DNA from: Desulfitobacterium sp050251735
GTDB taxonomy: Bacteria > Bacillota > Desulfitobacteriia > Desulfitobacteriales > Desulfitobacteriaceae
Direction of reading: 5' to 3'
Length of the DNA stretch: 64,000 nucleotides
Assembly (NCBI GenBank): GCA_050251735.1
Contig: JBFWMF010000015.1
Location: forward strand, 1 to 64,000
Both the position numbers and the translations under genes were made by a program. The notes under the pieces were generated by a model. It saw only the letters and a program-made list of their open reading frames with translations, did no database searches and was not told where the DNA came from. This document shows positions 45,186-53,325 of the stretch, piece by piece; positions within the stretch are counted from its first letter, which is position 1; every line of letters starts with the position of its first letter.

Positions 45186-46012
45186 TATTCCCCCTCGCTT
45201 TCCGGTGCGGTATTTTCAGTCTCCGTGACTGCATCCTGCGGAGGGGATTGTGCTTTTCCATTCGTTGTTTGCGCAGCGGGAACTGGATACAGGGCTTGGA
45301 TCACCTTATCCTGCAGCTCAATAAATTTGGCGGCGTTCTCCTTGGCGCCCCTGTACACAAGGGATAGATGGAGCTTACCGTCCGACTCCAGCTCTGCGAG
45401 AATTTTTGCCTGCTCCGGTGAAACCAACAAAGTGACGGTGGCAGGAAGCTGCTTTTCGTCCTCATCCTTGGTCTGTTCACCGGTGTCGGTATCGTAGCCC
45501 GTGCTGGCGGTCACACCGATGACCTCCACATAGGTCAGCTCAGTAGGGATCACGGTGGAGCCCTGCTTTTTATAGTCGGGTGCGATTACTGATACAATGT
45601 CACCGGAGATCAGCTTGCCGGACAAACCTCCGGCAAAGTTTTTGATGCTGACAGAGATAGCCTGCTTGTCGCCGCTTAAGTTATACAGGTAGGCGTTCTC
45701 CGATGCGGGTGTATCTGACAGCTTGGCTGAGAGGATATAGTCGCCGGGCACCAGATCCGCTACAGCATATTTGCCGAGGACACTGTCCTGCTGCTTTATG
45801 ACATCCTCCGGCAGGTTGTATTCCCCTACCTCCACGGTCTGAAACATATCCTTGGTAATGGCATCTCCGGCTTTAATTTCCTTGACTACCCGGACAACGC
45901 TTGCTTTCTGTGAAACGCTCTGATTAAACAGGGGCGTGAGCGCAAAGCAGATGACTAAAGAAAGCACGATGCAGATTACACCCAGCACCGTGCGGTTTTT
46001 TAGAAAGCTCAT
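45185..46012 (-). CDS. CpaB/RcpC-like SAF-domain pilus protein
   Basis: A 275-residue protein with an N-terminal membrane anchor (VLGVICIVLSLVICFALTPL) and an SAF domain (VVKEIKAGDAITKDMFQTVE; YAVADLVPGDYILSAKL), as in CpaB/RcpC, followed by a beta-rich part (QLPATVTLLVSPEQAKILAE) and an acidic tail. RBS AAGGAGG precedes the ATG at 46012. It probably shapes pilin passage through the wall. Confidence 0.78.
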   Translation of the reverse strand: MSFLKNRTVLGVICIVLSLVICFALTPLFNQSVSQKASVVRVVKEIKAGDAITKDMFQTVEVGEYNLPEDVIKQQDSVLGKYAVADLVPGDYILSAKLSDTPASENAYLYNLSGDKQAISVSIKNFAGGLSGKLISGDIVSVIAPDYKKQGSTVIPTELTYVEVIGVTASTGYDTDTGEQTKDEDEKQLPATVTLLVSPEQAKILAELESDGKLHLSLVYRGAKENAAKFIELQDKVIQALYPVPAAQTTNGKAQSPPQDAVTETENTAPESEGE

Positions 46013-46025
46013 AAAATGTTCCTCC

Positions 46026-46469
46026 TTATAATAAAAAGTAGGCTGCAAGGCAGCCGAGTGAAAGAAAGGGCGCGAGAGGATATGACTTTCGAGCATCCCT
46101 CCCGCACAGCTTTTGGATTATGATATTGCCCACATGGAAAACCAGAAGGGCGGTTAAGCCAATGACGGCGGCCGCTATGCTTTTGCTAAAGCCAAGCACC
46201 AGCCCTGCCGTCGCCATGAGCTTGATATCCCCACCGCCCATGCCGCCCAGAGCAAGAGCGGCAAGCAAAAATAACGCGGAGGCGAGAAGCCCGGCCAGCT
46301 TCGCCGGTTCAAAGGCAAACAGTCCGGTCATGGCAATTCCCAGGCAGAGGCTGTCGGGAATGATCTTCTTACGGATATCGAAGACAGAGACCGCCAGCAG
46401 CAGGGCAGCAAAAAAGCCACCCTGTACCAGCGCCGCCGACTGAGCCAAAATGTCCAGATCAGCCCCCAT
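46026..46469 (-). CDS. Type IV prepilin peptidase (CpaA/TadV, A24 family)
   Basis: A 147-residue membrane aspartyl protease. The two active-site Asp are in SVFDIRKKIIPDSLCLG and GGMGGGDIKLMATAGLVLGF (GxGD motif). About five membrane segments are seen and the methylase domain of PilD is missing, as in CpaA. The ATG at 46469 overlaps the end of the pilin gene. It is the likely processor of the RGEG-type leaders in this cluster. Confidence 0.85.
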   Translation of the reverse strand: MGADLDILAQSAALVQGGFFAALLLAVSVFDIRKKIIPDSLCLGIAMTGLFAFEPAKLAGLLASALFLLAALALGGMGGGDIKLMATAGLVLGFSKSIAAAVIGLTALLVFHVGNIIIQKLCGRDARKSYPLAPFLSLGCLAAYFLL

Positions 46470-46689
46470 AGTTGAACATATCCTGGATGCGCTGTTTGAG
46501 AGTCGGCAGAACCGTCTCGCCAAACAGGGCGTAGAGTCCGCCAAGAACGAGGGCGCCGATGACTACTGATATCAGAATTTTGATTGCGGTATCCACGAAG
46601 CCTTCCCCGCGCTGGGAGCGAAGCAGAGTCTGAGCCATGATGACTTTTTCAGTGATCTTAGTGTTTACCTTGTTTAAAAACTTTTTCAT
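46459..46689 (-). CDS. Flp-like major pilin (DUF6133 type)
   Basis: A 76-residue protein: basic leader with LRSQRGEGFVDTAIKILISV followed by one hydrophobic helix (ISVVIGALVLGGLYALFGET) and a short tail LKQRIQDMFNYGG. Size and layout fit Flp pilins cut after Gly of RGEG. It is immediately before the prepilin peptidase gene, as in many tad loci. Confidence 0.8.
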   Translation of the reverse strand: MKKFLNKVNTKITEKVIMAQTLLRSQRGEGFVDTAIKILISVVIGALVLGGLYALFGETVLPTLKQRIQDMFNYGG

Positions 46690-46734
46690 TGTGATTTACC
46701 TCCAAATACATATTTTTTATTGAAATTTTAAAAT

Positions 46735-47085
46735 CTACATACCGCCCATGCGCAGGGAGCTACTTTGCTCCTGCGCTTCTTCCAAAGCAGGCGGATCTGC
46801 TGCCACACTTTGCTCAAGAGGTTTTTGTTTATCCAGTTTATCTTCCCGCATTCTTCGCTGCTGCCTATAGGTAAAGGAGGGCGGAATGCCTTCCAGTTCT
46901 TTGCACCGCTTGACCTTGTATCTCTCATTGTCCTCTTTGTAAAGGTAATACCAATCCTCATCAAAGCTGTATACTCCCGCCACACCTTTGGTCATTCCAT
47001 CCCTGTAAATAAGCTGATACTTAAAAAGAGGGCTGGGATCGCACACAACTCTGATCAGATCCAGTTCCAGCTCTACTTCTTTCGT
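46735..47085 (-). CDS. Small element protein with RMGGM tail and an unusual start codon
   Basis: An open frame of about 116 residues: KEVELELDLIRVVCDPSPLF, QLIYRDGMTKGVAGVYSFDE, RYKVKRCKELEGIPPSFTYR, then an acidic/Gln-rich linker ending SSSLRMGGM. The strong Shine-Dalgarno AAGGAGG (47094-47100) points to the ACG at 47083-47085 as start (8-nt spacing), where an ATG would be expected. The upstream in-frame ATG at 47118 lies inside a terminator hairpin. Either ACG initiates weakly or the start codon is mutated. Function unknown. Confidence 0.5.
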   Translation of the reverse strand, partial: TKEVELELDLIRVVCDPSPLFKYQLIYRDGMTKGVAGVYSFDEDWYYLYKEDNERYKVKRCKELEGIPPSFTYRQQRRMREDKLDKQKPLEQSVAADPPALEEAQEQSSSLRMGGM

Positions 47086-47107
47086 GTTTACCACCTCCTT
47101 ATGGGCA

Positions 47108-47138
47108 GCAAAAAACACCGGTGGTTTATGCCGGTGTT
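47108..47138 (-). terminator. Terminator between the YodL-like gene and the RMGGM-tail gene
   Basis: AACACCGG (47114-47121) pairs with CCGGTGTT (47131-47138), followed on the minus strand by TTTTTT. It would end transcripts from the YodL-like gene before the pilus cluster. Confidence 0.7.
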
Positions 47139-47228
47139 AAGCTTCCCGTGAAATTTATCCCTGTGCTTCATCCGCATGAAGAAAGCACTGAAATTAAAAA
47201 ACAGCCTTCCGGCTGCAGATGATGGATC

Positions 47229-47786
47229 TTACATACTCATTGTCGGACCTTCGTATAGCTCCTGCTCCGGAGGATGGAAGGAAATTTCCTTAAATCCGAA
47301 GCGGTCCACATAGTGAAAGGTGCTGCCGGAACTGTCGTACAGTTCCACGACATCCGACATGGAGAGGCTATGTCCCTCATAGCCGGGTGGGTGGTCTAGG
47401 TTGAATTTGGTGAAGAGTTCATCCAGATTGTTGGTTTCCACCTCGCCGTCATAGACCGCCTGGTAGTTATTCGGATCAGGCTCTCCGTAACGTTCAAGAA
47501 GTTCGTCATACCCGATGAATTTCATCATGACGTCCGCTTCGGGCTTGAGCTGCCAGATGCGGCAGCTTTTGAGGAGCCGAGTGCCGCTTTCCGGGTCAAT
47601 ATTACCTTTTGCTAGTCCTTCGTGGATGCCGTCTCTCCACTCTGGCTCGAATCCCTGCTTTGCAAGATACGATTGGAGCTGCTCGGTTTTAAACAGCGGA
47701 TCAACTATAGCCTTACCCTTTTCGATATAACCCGCCTTGTTACCGTAGTATTGGATGAGCTTGCCTTTGATCTGAATAGGGTTCAT
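47229..47786 (-). CDS. YodL-domain element protein with TMSM tail
   Basis: A 185-residue protein. The C-terminal part (NLDELFTKFNLDHPPGYEGH; LSMSDVVELYDSSGSTFHYV) is the YodL-like domain common on conjugative elements of Clostridia. The N-terminal half (KAIVDPLFKTEQLQSYLAKQ) has no known domain. It ends PEQELYEGPTMSM, the same tail as the DUF6103-like protein at 26894-27253. Function unknown. Confidence 0.68.
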   Translation of the reverse strand: MNPIQIKGKLIQYYGNKAGYIEKGKAIVDPLFKTEQLQSYLAKQGFEPEWRDGIHEGLAKGNIDPESGTRLLKSCRIWQLKPEADVMMKFIGYDELLERYGEPDPNNYQAVYDGEVETNNLDELFTKFNLDHPPGYEGHSLSMSDVVELYDSSGSTFHYVDRFGFKEISFHPPEQELYEGPTMSM

Positions 47787-47819
47787 AGAGCCTCCTTCCC
47801 CGACATTGGGCTTGCCGTG

Positions 47820-50800
47820 TTATTCAAAGTAGAAATTGACGGAATAAGTGATGTTCGACTTGTTGTACATACAGTCGTGGTTGGTGTAATAGTAGAACTC
47901 CAGCTGGCTGTAGATGCCCGGCGACAGACTGCTGCTGAAGGTGATGCCGTTAGTGGTTGTTCCGTAGTCCAACTGGTCCCACCGTCCTATCAGCTTGTTA
48001 TAGCCGCGCACTCTGCCATAATCGTTGCCGGAATGTCCGGAAACGGGCGGCACTGTAAAGGTGTAGTTGGTAATAGTCGCCCCTGCAATGCCCTGTTCAA
48101 GGATTACCGATTCAGGACCGGTCAGCGTCATGCCGCCGCCCCTGTTCGGATCGGCCACAAAGAATACAATAGCTGTCCAAGGCGATTCGGCTCGGGTGGA
48201 GTCAACCGCTTTTACACGAACAACATTTTTACCCAACGGATATGAAGTGCTGGTCTGCGCCGGACGGCCTTCCCAAACATAGGTGATTGCGTCACCATCG
48301 GGGTCGGAGCTGGATGCGGTGATAGTAATTGGTACGCCGGGAGCGATGCTATTTCCGTCAGGGGTACGGGTTATTACCGGCGTTGTGGGTGCAGAATTTG
48401 TCACCGTAAAGGTGATATTCGTCCAGTCGGAATACATCCCCCATGTGTCCTTTGCCCTGACCTTTACGGTATGGGTACCCACGGGATAATAGCTGTCTGC
48501 AGTGTTGCCGGAGTATTCAAGAATTACGGAATCTCCGTCCGGATCGCTGGCAGAGGCAGAGAGGTTAACCAGCAGTTTGCCGTCCTTGGCGGTACGGACT
48601 ACCGTCGCGCTTCCGATGGGTTTGTTCGGTGCGGTGTTGGTGATGGTGATGCTCTGCGAATAGGTAAAGGTTCTGCCTTCACTGTCTGTCGAGCTTGCAA
48701 TCAAGACATAGCTGCCGGGTACGCTGATGGAAATGTTGCCGCCATTGTTTGACAAGGTTCCAGAATAGGACGCCGGAGCTCCGTCTTTGGTCAGCGACCA
48801 TACAAGGCTTCTGCCCTCCAGTCCGGATACGGCCGGCAGGGAAACATTAATATTGCCGCCGATGTGAATAGAGGACGGGACGGTGAACGGGAAGCTGGCA
48901 ATCGGCTTGACTGTTGCTGTGTTGGAAGCAAAGGTGAATTTCCTGCTGTTCACGTCCGTCACCTCGGCGATCAGCTTCACAGCGATGGTTTTATTCGTAC
49001 TGATTGCAAGATTACCGCCGTCTGCTCCGACCGAGCCTGTCGCATACTGTAAATAAGGTTTTGGCTGACCGCCATCCACAGAAAGAAGCCAAGCTATTCC
49101 CGTTCCGTCAAGCTCTGCACCGGATGCGGTGACAGCAATGGAATCCCCGCTGTAGCTGAGTGACGGGAGTCCGATGGACATCTGCGGGATGGGATAAACC
49201 GTGAAGCTTCCGCTCCGGACAAAGGTTCGGCCTGTGGGGTCCGTCATGGTCAGTGTCAGCTCGTACTGTCCCTTTGCCAGGAAGGTAAGAATGCCACCAG
49301 CTTGGGTCAAAGTACCTGACGCATATGCGGAGTAAGGTTCAGCGCCGCCGTCATCCTTGATAACAGTCCAGATTGCGGTGAGGTTTTGCAGATCCGTACC
49401 GCTGACGCTGACTGTTCCGGCTTCACCCACGTACCAAACTTGCGGCAGTTCGAGAGAAATTGACGGAATCGGGCAGACCGTAGTGGAAGCACTGTAGGAG
49501 AACTCCCTGCCCAGCGCGTCCGTCATGGAGGCTGTAAGGGTGTAATCTCCGGTTTGCGTGAAGCGGATTCTCCCGCCGTAGGCATTGAGGCTTCCCTCTA
49601 TGACGGAGGAAAGCTCAACGGGCTTGCCGTCTTTGGTGAGTGTCCATTCCACCGACAGTACATTGTTGTTGCCGCGAGTCCTTAAATCAATGATGCGGTC
49701 GGTATGCGTGGCTTCCGGGAGCTCAAAGGAAATGCTCAGCACCGGCAGGACTTCGATCCTTCCGCCGTTCTCGAACAGGAATACCCGCCCGGTTTCATCG
49801 GTGATTCTTGCGATCAGTTCGTAGGTTCCGGCATGCTTAAAGCGGATGGAGCCGCCGCTGTTATCCAGCGAGCCGTCGACATATGTGGCCCAATCCTGGA
49901 ATCCGAAGCCGTTCTCCAACAGCCACTCCACGTTCAGCCCATTAAGCTCCGAGGTTTCCATAAGCACCTTGACGGCAGTATCGGTGTGTGCGGTTCCAGG
50001 CAGAGCATACGAGATGCTCGGAACCGGATAGACCTTGACCGGTACGGTGTAACTGTAGGTTCTTCCTGCGGGATCGGTGAAGGCTGCTTTAAGAACATAC
50101 TCTCCTTTATTAATAAAGCGAATGTAGCCGCCCTCGTTGGTCAGCTCGCCCTGAACCACATCGGTAAGGGCAACGTCCTTGCCGTCCTTCATCAGCGACC
50201 ACTGAATTGCGGCGTTGCCGAGGTTTTCAAAGCGGGTTTCCACATGGACAGTTTTATCGGTATGGGTGATTTCCGGTACATAGAAGCCGATAGAACCTAC
50301 CGGATAAATCGTAATTGTCTTGGAGGCTTCAAAGGCTCTGCCGGTTTCGTCGGTAAGCGTTCCGGTGAGCATATATACGCCCTTGTCCTTGAAGCGGATG
50401 GTACCGCCTTCATCTGTGAGGCTGCCTTCTGCTTCATCAGCGAGCACTGCCGCTTTACCGTTCTTGATAAGGTTCCAAGTCACGCTTAGTCCATCAGATT
50501 CTGTCAGCAAAGTTTTGACGTCAAGAGTTTTATCCGTATGAGAAGCTGCCGGTAGATCAATGGAAATTCCGGCCACAGGATTGACCCTGGTGCTTTCACT
50601 ATGGGTGAAGACTCGTCCGGCATCGTCGGTTATGGATGCTGTCAGTGTATATTCGCCCTTGTTCCTGAACACGAAGGTGCCGCCCTCATTCCCGAGGGTT
50701 CCGTCCAAAATGTCAGCAGCCTGGACGATTTCATCATCCTTCGCTGCTGTCCATGTAATGTCGTGACCGTAGACCTTATCTAAAAGGAAAGTAAGTGTTG

Positions 50801-51872
50801 TTGATTTGTCTGTATGGGTGGTTTCAGACAGGTCAAAGCTCAGGTCAATGACCGGATATACCGTGATCTGCTTAGACAGTACGGTTTCTTTTCCTCTGGC
50901 GTTTTTGGCTGTGGCAGTAAGCGTATACTGCCCGTCCTCCTTAAATTGAATGGTGCCGCCCTCTAAGTCGAGGCTGCCGCTGACTGCGTCCGCCAGCTCC
51001 ATAGGCTGCTGGGAGCCGTCGACAGCTGTTTTAGTCAGCGTCCAGGTGTATCTTTTCATGTACTTCCAGATGGGCATCACCTGAACTTCGCTGTCAGTAT
51101 GAGCAGTTTCAGGAAGCTCAAACCGCACCTGCGCAGGCGGATAATATGAGCCACCTCCCGGATTGCCCGGCGTTGGCGTAGGAGACGGCTTGCTCTCATC
51201 CGGATTCGTCGGAGCAGGCGTCGGCTGCTCTGTGGACCCCGGCGTAGGACTCGGCTTCGCTGCATCCGGAGTCTGCGCTGGAGCGGACGGCGTTGGCTCA
51301 GTCGGCGTTGGCTCAGTCGGCTTCGGCTTTACCTTGTCGACCATATCCTCTGCGTCGCCCTTGGTAACCGGGTCGTTGGGACGGATTTTATTATCATCCG
51401 TATTCCCGATAATTCCGTCCTCGCGGCCGATGATGACAAAGCCCTTGTCCTTATCCTCTATGTCCGTCTGATCCTCATAACCGCTGTGCCCCTGTGTGTT
51501 TACCGCTTCCTCATCCCTGCCCTCCGCTCTCACGAGCATCTTGATGATTTCTGCGCGGGTGATGGGATCATCTGGGCGGAAGCCGTCAGGGTAATCGGCG
51601 GGGTCGATAATTCCTGCGTTAATAAGCGTCTCAATGTTTTTCTCCGACCAGTGGCCGTCGATATCTGAAAAGCTGGGCGGGTCTTTTTCCGTGTTTGAGC
51701 TATCTAGCGGAATATCCCTCACCAGGATGGCGGCAAATTCTCCGCGTGTGATGATTTCGCCTTGGCCAATGAAGTTTTCCGGGTGCAGGCGGTACGCTGT
51801 ATAGATACCGCCGCATACCAGGAGAAGGAGAACGATGGCAATTTTGCCGATGAGTTTTCCTTTCTGTTTCAT
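47820..51872 (-). CDS. Very large SLH/Ig-repeat surface protein
   Basis: 1350 residues. An N-terminal anchor (IAIVLLLLVCGGIYTAYRL) precedes two or three S-layer-homology motifs (ITRGEFAAILVRDI; ITRAEIIKMLVRAEG), then a Pro/Thr/Ser linker. About nine tandem Ig-like repeats of 90-95 residues follow, with consensus LPxxxHTDxxxxV...W.L.KDG...G.L...GG.I.F...G.Y.L.A...D..GR. Two PKD-like repeats come next (SASDPDGDSV; SSSDPDGDAITYVWEG) and a C-terminal beta domain. It would be held at the cell wall and could serve mating-pair adhesion. A terminator lies upstream, so it has its own promoter or read-through. Confidence 0.8.
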   Translation of the reverse strand: MKQKGKLIGKIAIVLLLLVCGGIYTAYRLHPENFIGQGEIITRGEFAAILVRDIPLDSSNTEKDPPSFSDIDGHWSEKNIETLINAGIIDPADYPDGFRPDDPITRAEIIKMLVRAEGRDEEAVNTQGHSGYEDQTDIEDKDKGFVIIGREDGIIGNTDDNKIRPNDPVTKGDAEDMVDKVKPKPTEPTPTEPTPSAPAQTPDAAKPSPTPGSTEQPTPAPTNPDESKPSPTPTPGNPGGGSYYPPAQVRFELPETAHTDSEVQVMPIWKYMKRYTWTLTKTAVDGSQQPMELADAVSGSLDLEGGTIQFKEDGQYTLTATAKNARGKETVLSKQITVYPVIDLSFDLSETTHTDKSTTLTFLLDKVYGHDITWTAAKDDEIVQAADILDGTLGNEGGTFVFRNKGEYTLTASITDDAGRVFTHSESTRVNPVAGISIDLPAASHTDKTLDVKTLLTESDGLSVTWNLIKNGKAAVLADEAEGSLTDEGGTIRFKDKGVYMLTGTLTDETGRAFEASKTITIYPVGSIGFYVPEITHTDKTVHVETRFENLGNAAIQWSLMKDGKDVALTDVVQGELTNEGGYIRFINKGEYVLKAAFTDPAGRTYSYTVPVKVYPVPSISYALPGTAHTDTAVKVLMETSELNGLNVEWLLENGFGFQDWATYVDGSLDNSGGSIRFKHAGTYELIARITDETGRVFLFENGGRIEVLPVLSISFELPEATHTDRIIDLRTRGNNNVLSVEWTLTKDGKPVELSSVIEGSLNAYGGRIRFTQTGDYTLTASMTDALGREFSYSASTTVCPIPSISLELPQVWYVGEAGTVSVSGTDLQNLTAIWTVIKDDGGAEPYSAYASGTLTQAGGILTFLAKGQYELTLTMTDPTGRTFVRSGSFTVYPIPQMSIGLPSLSYSGDSIAVTASGAELDGTGIAWLLSVDGGQPKPYLQYATGSVGADGGNLAISTNKTIAVKLIAEVTDVNSRKFTFASNTATVKPIASFPFTVPSSIHIGGNINVSLPAVSGLEGRSLVWSLTKDGAPASYSGTLSNNGGNISISVPGSYVLIASSTDSEGRTFTYSQSITITNTAPNKPIGSATVVRTAKDGKLLVNLSASASDPDGDSVILEYSGNTADSYYPVGTHTVKVRAKDTWGMYSDWTNITFTVTNSAPTTPVITRTPDGNSIAPGVPITITASSSDPDGDAITYVWEGRPAQTSTSYPLGKNVVRVKAVDSTRAESPWTAIVFFVADPNRGGGMTLTGPESVILEQGIAGATITNYTFTVPPVSGHSGNDYGRVRGYNKLIGRWDQLDYGTTTNGITFSSSLSPGIYSQLEFYYYTNHDCMYNKSNITYSVNFYFE

Positions 51873-51904
51873 GGTTTTTCAGTCCTTTCTTTTAATTTTT
51901 ACAA

Positions 51905-51937
51905 GAAAAAAGCCGGAATCATCAGTCTGACTCCGGC
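51905..51937 (-). terminator. Terminator upstream of the SLH/Ig-repeat gene
   Basis: GCCGGAATCA (51912-51921) pairs with TGACTCCGGC (51928-51937, one G-T wobble), followed on the minus strand by TTTTTT. Confidence 0.75.
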
Positions 51938-51955
51938 CTCAAGTCCTTATTGGTT

Positions 51956-52543
51956 TCATAGCTTCACCTCCATACCGCCCGGCTCCTGCTGCCCTTTGAA
52001 GAAGGCTTCCAAGACCTCAGGCGACGGATAAATGAGCTTTCCGTCAATCATTTCAAATACGCAGAAGTCATCCCGGTCGCAGATCATAACTCGGTGCTGG
52101 CAGTCCTTCTGCATTTCGATGTAGTCCTGCACCTCCTTGAGGCTGCACAGCCATACGCCGGAGGTGTATCGTCCGTCCGGCAGAAAGCAATAGCCGCTAT
52201 ACTGAGGCTCATGGCTTTTCAGATCCAACGCATCAGCCGGCCGGATCTGCGAGAGCTGGAGCCGGGCATGGTCAGACAGAATCTCCGGCTTTGCAATACC
52301 AAGCACGTCGCTTCTGTTCCAGCGAACCTGCTCTCCGTTTGCAAGTGAAACTGTAAAGACGGACCGTCCGATGGGATTGGGATTGCTTCCATTTCCACCG
52401 GTGCAATAGTATAGTTGGTGATTTACGTTTCGTAGATCTCCCGGCAAGGAGGAAGACCGTAGAATAACAACTTTGCCGCTGATGGGCATGTCATATCCGG
52501 TTTGCAGGCAGTCCTCTTGTGTGAATAACTCTTTCTCAGTCAA
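51956..52543 (-). CDS. Conserved element protein of unknown function
   Basis: A 195-residue protein (KVVILRSSSLPGDLRNVNHQ; GRSVFTVSLANGEQVRWNRS; YCFLPDGRYTSGVWLCSLKE). Proteins with this layout are common on Clostridia conjugative elements, but no function is known to me. TTG at 52543 overlaps the AbrB-like stop and follows GAAAGGGG, so it is preferred to a TTG 27 bp upstream. It ends GQQEPGGMEVKL, similar to the DUF4406-like protein tail. Confidence 0.5.
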   Translation of the reverse strand: MTEKELFTQEDCLQTGYDMPISGKVVILRSSSLPGDLRNVNHQLYYCTGGNGSNPNPIGRSVFTVSLANGEQVRWNRSDVLGIAKPEILSDHARLQLSQIRPADALDLKSHEPQYSGYCFLPDGRYTSGVWLCSLKEVQDYIEMQKDCQHRVMICDRDDFCVFEMIDGKLIYPSPEVLEAFFKGQQEPGGMEVKL

Positions 52544-52832
52544 GGCGAATCGGCCCCTTTCTTTTTTCAATCATGTCCAGCAGCTTTGCGGCAATGGAGA
52601 TCAATGTTTCCTCCGGCATATCGCGGATAGCGGCACGCACGAATGCTTCCACAGCCTCCGGCGACTGATCGCCGATCTCAATAAGATCAACCTTTTTTGC
52701 CGTGATGACACCCTTCTGGATTCCGAGGCGCACAATATCTCCATGCTCCATTTCAGCGGCAGTACGAAGTGCCTTCGGAATAAGTACACGCCCTTTGTCA
52801 TCTACGATTTTATATATGGGCTTTGCTTTCAT
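52536..52832 (-). CDS. AbrB/SpoVT-type regulator
   Basis: A 98-residue protein with an N-terminal AbrB/SpoVT swapped-hairpin domain (YKIVDDKGRVLIPKALRTAA; MEHGDIVRLGIQKGVITAKK) and a helical C-terminal half (ISIAAKLLDMIEKRKG). AbrB-type proteins bind DNA as dimers. Its start overlaps the end of the next upstream AbrB-like gene (ATGA). Confidence 0.78.
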   Translation of the reverse strand: MKAKPIYKIVDDKGRVLIPKALRTAAEMEHGDIVRLGIQKGVITAKKVDLIEIGDQSPEAVEAFVRAAIRDMPEETLISIAAKLLDMIEKRKGPIRLD

Positions 52833-53287
52833 ACGAAGTATCCCTCCTTTCTCATAACGTCACGAACGGTGCTGGGGTCTATGCCGAGATCCTCGAAGAG
52901 CCCGCGCAGCTCCTCCGGCAGACGTTCAAGGATATCAGACAGAACGATGACAATGGCACCCTCGGCACAAATGACATCCAAGTCGCTGTCTAATGGGATG
53001 TCCGCAGACTCCAGCAGTTCGTGGGGTATATGCAGTTCATCCTCCGGGAGTTCATAATCCGGAGAAAATTTCTCATCATCCTTCTGCAATTCAAAGAGAG
53101 GGACGGCAATCGCCACTCCCTCAGATGTGATAAGAACCATAGGGCAGTGCTCGTTTACTTCATCCTGTACCATCATGGTGAAGCAGATCTCATCCCCAGG
53201 CTTCAGTCCGGCATTGCCTACGGCTTCTGCAGAAAGGACAATCTGGCCGCTTTTGTCTACCTCGGACTTCATTTTAATGATTTTCAT
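52829..53287 (-). CDS. AbrB-like protein with acidic C-terminal domain
   Basis: A 152-residue protein. The N-terminus (KMKSEVDKSGQIVLSAEAVG; NAGLKPGDEICFTMM) is AbrB-like. The rest is acidic (PDYELPEDELHIPHELLES; VIVLSDILERLPEELRGLFE). It is translated in an overlapping pair with the smaller AbrB-like gene, so the two may form a heteromeric regulator of the element. Confidence 0.68.
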   Translation of the reverse strand: MKIIKMKSEVDKSGQIVLSAEAVGNAGLKPGDEICFTMMVQDEVNEHCPMVLITSEGVAIAVPLFELQKDDEKFSPDYELPEDELHIPHELLESADIPLDSDLDVICAEGAIVIVLSDILERLPEELRGLFEDLGIDPSTVRDVMRKEGYFV

Positions 53288-53325
53288 TAGGATGTTCCTC
53301 CTTAAAATTAACCCCTGTGATGGGG

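Noticed and set aside
47820..51872. Regular repeats considered as a CRISPR array or satellite
   Set aside because: The repeats are about 270-290 bp, diverged at DNA level and in frame; they encode Ig-like protein domains.
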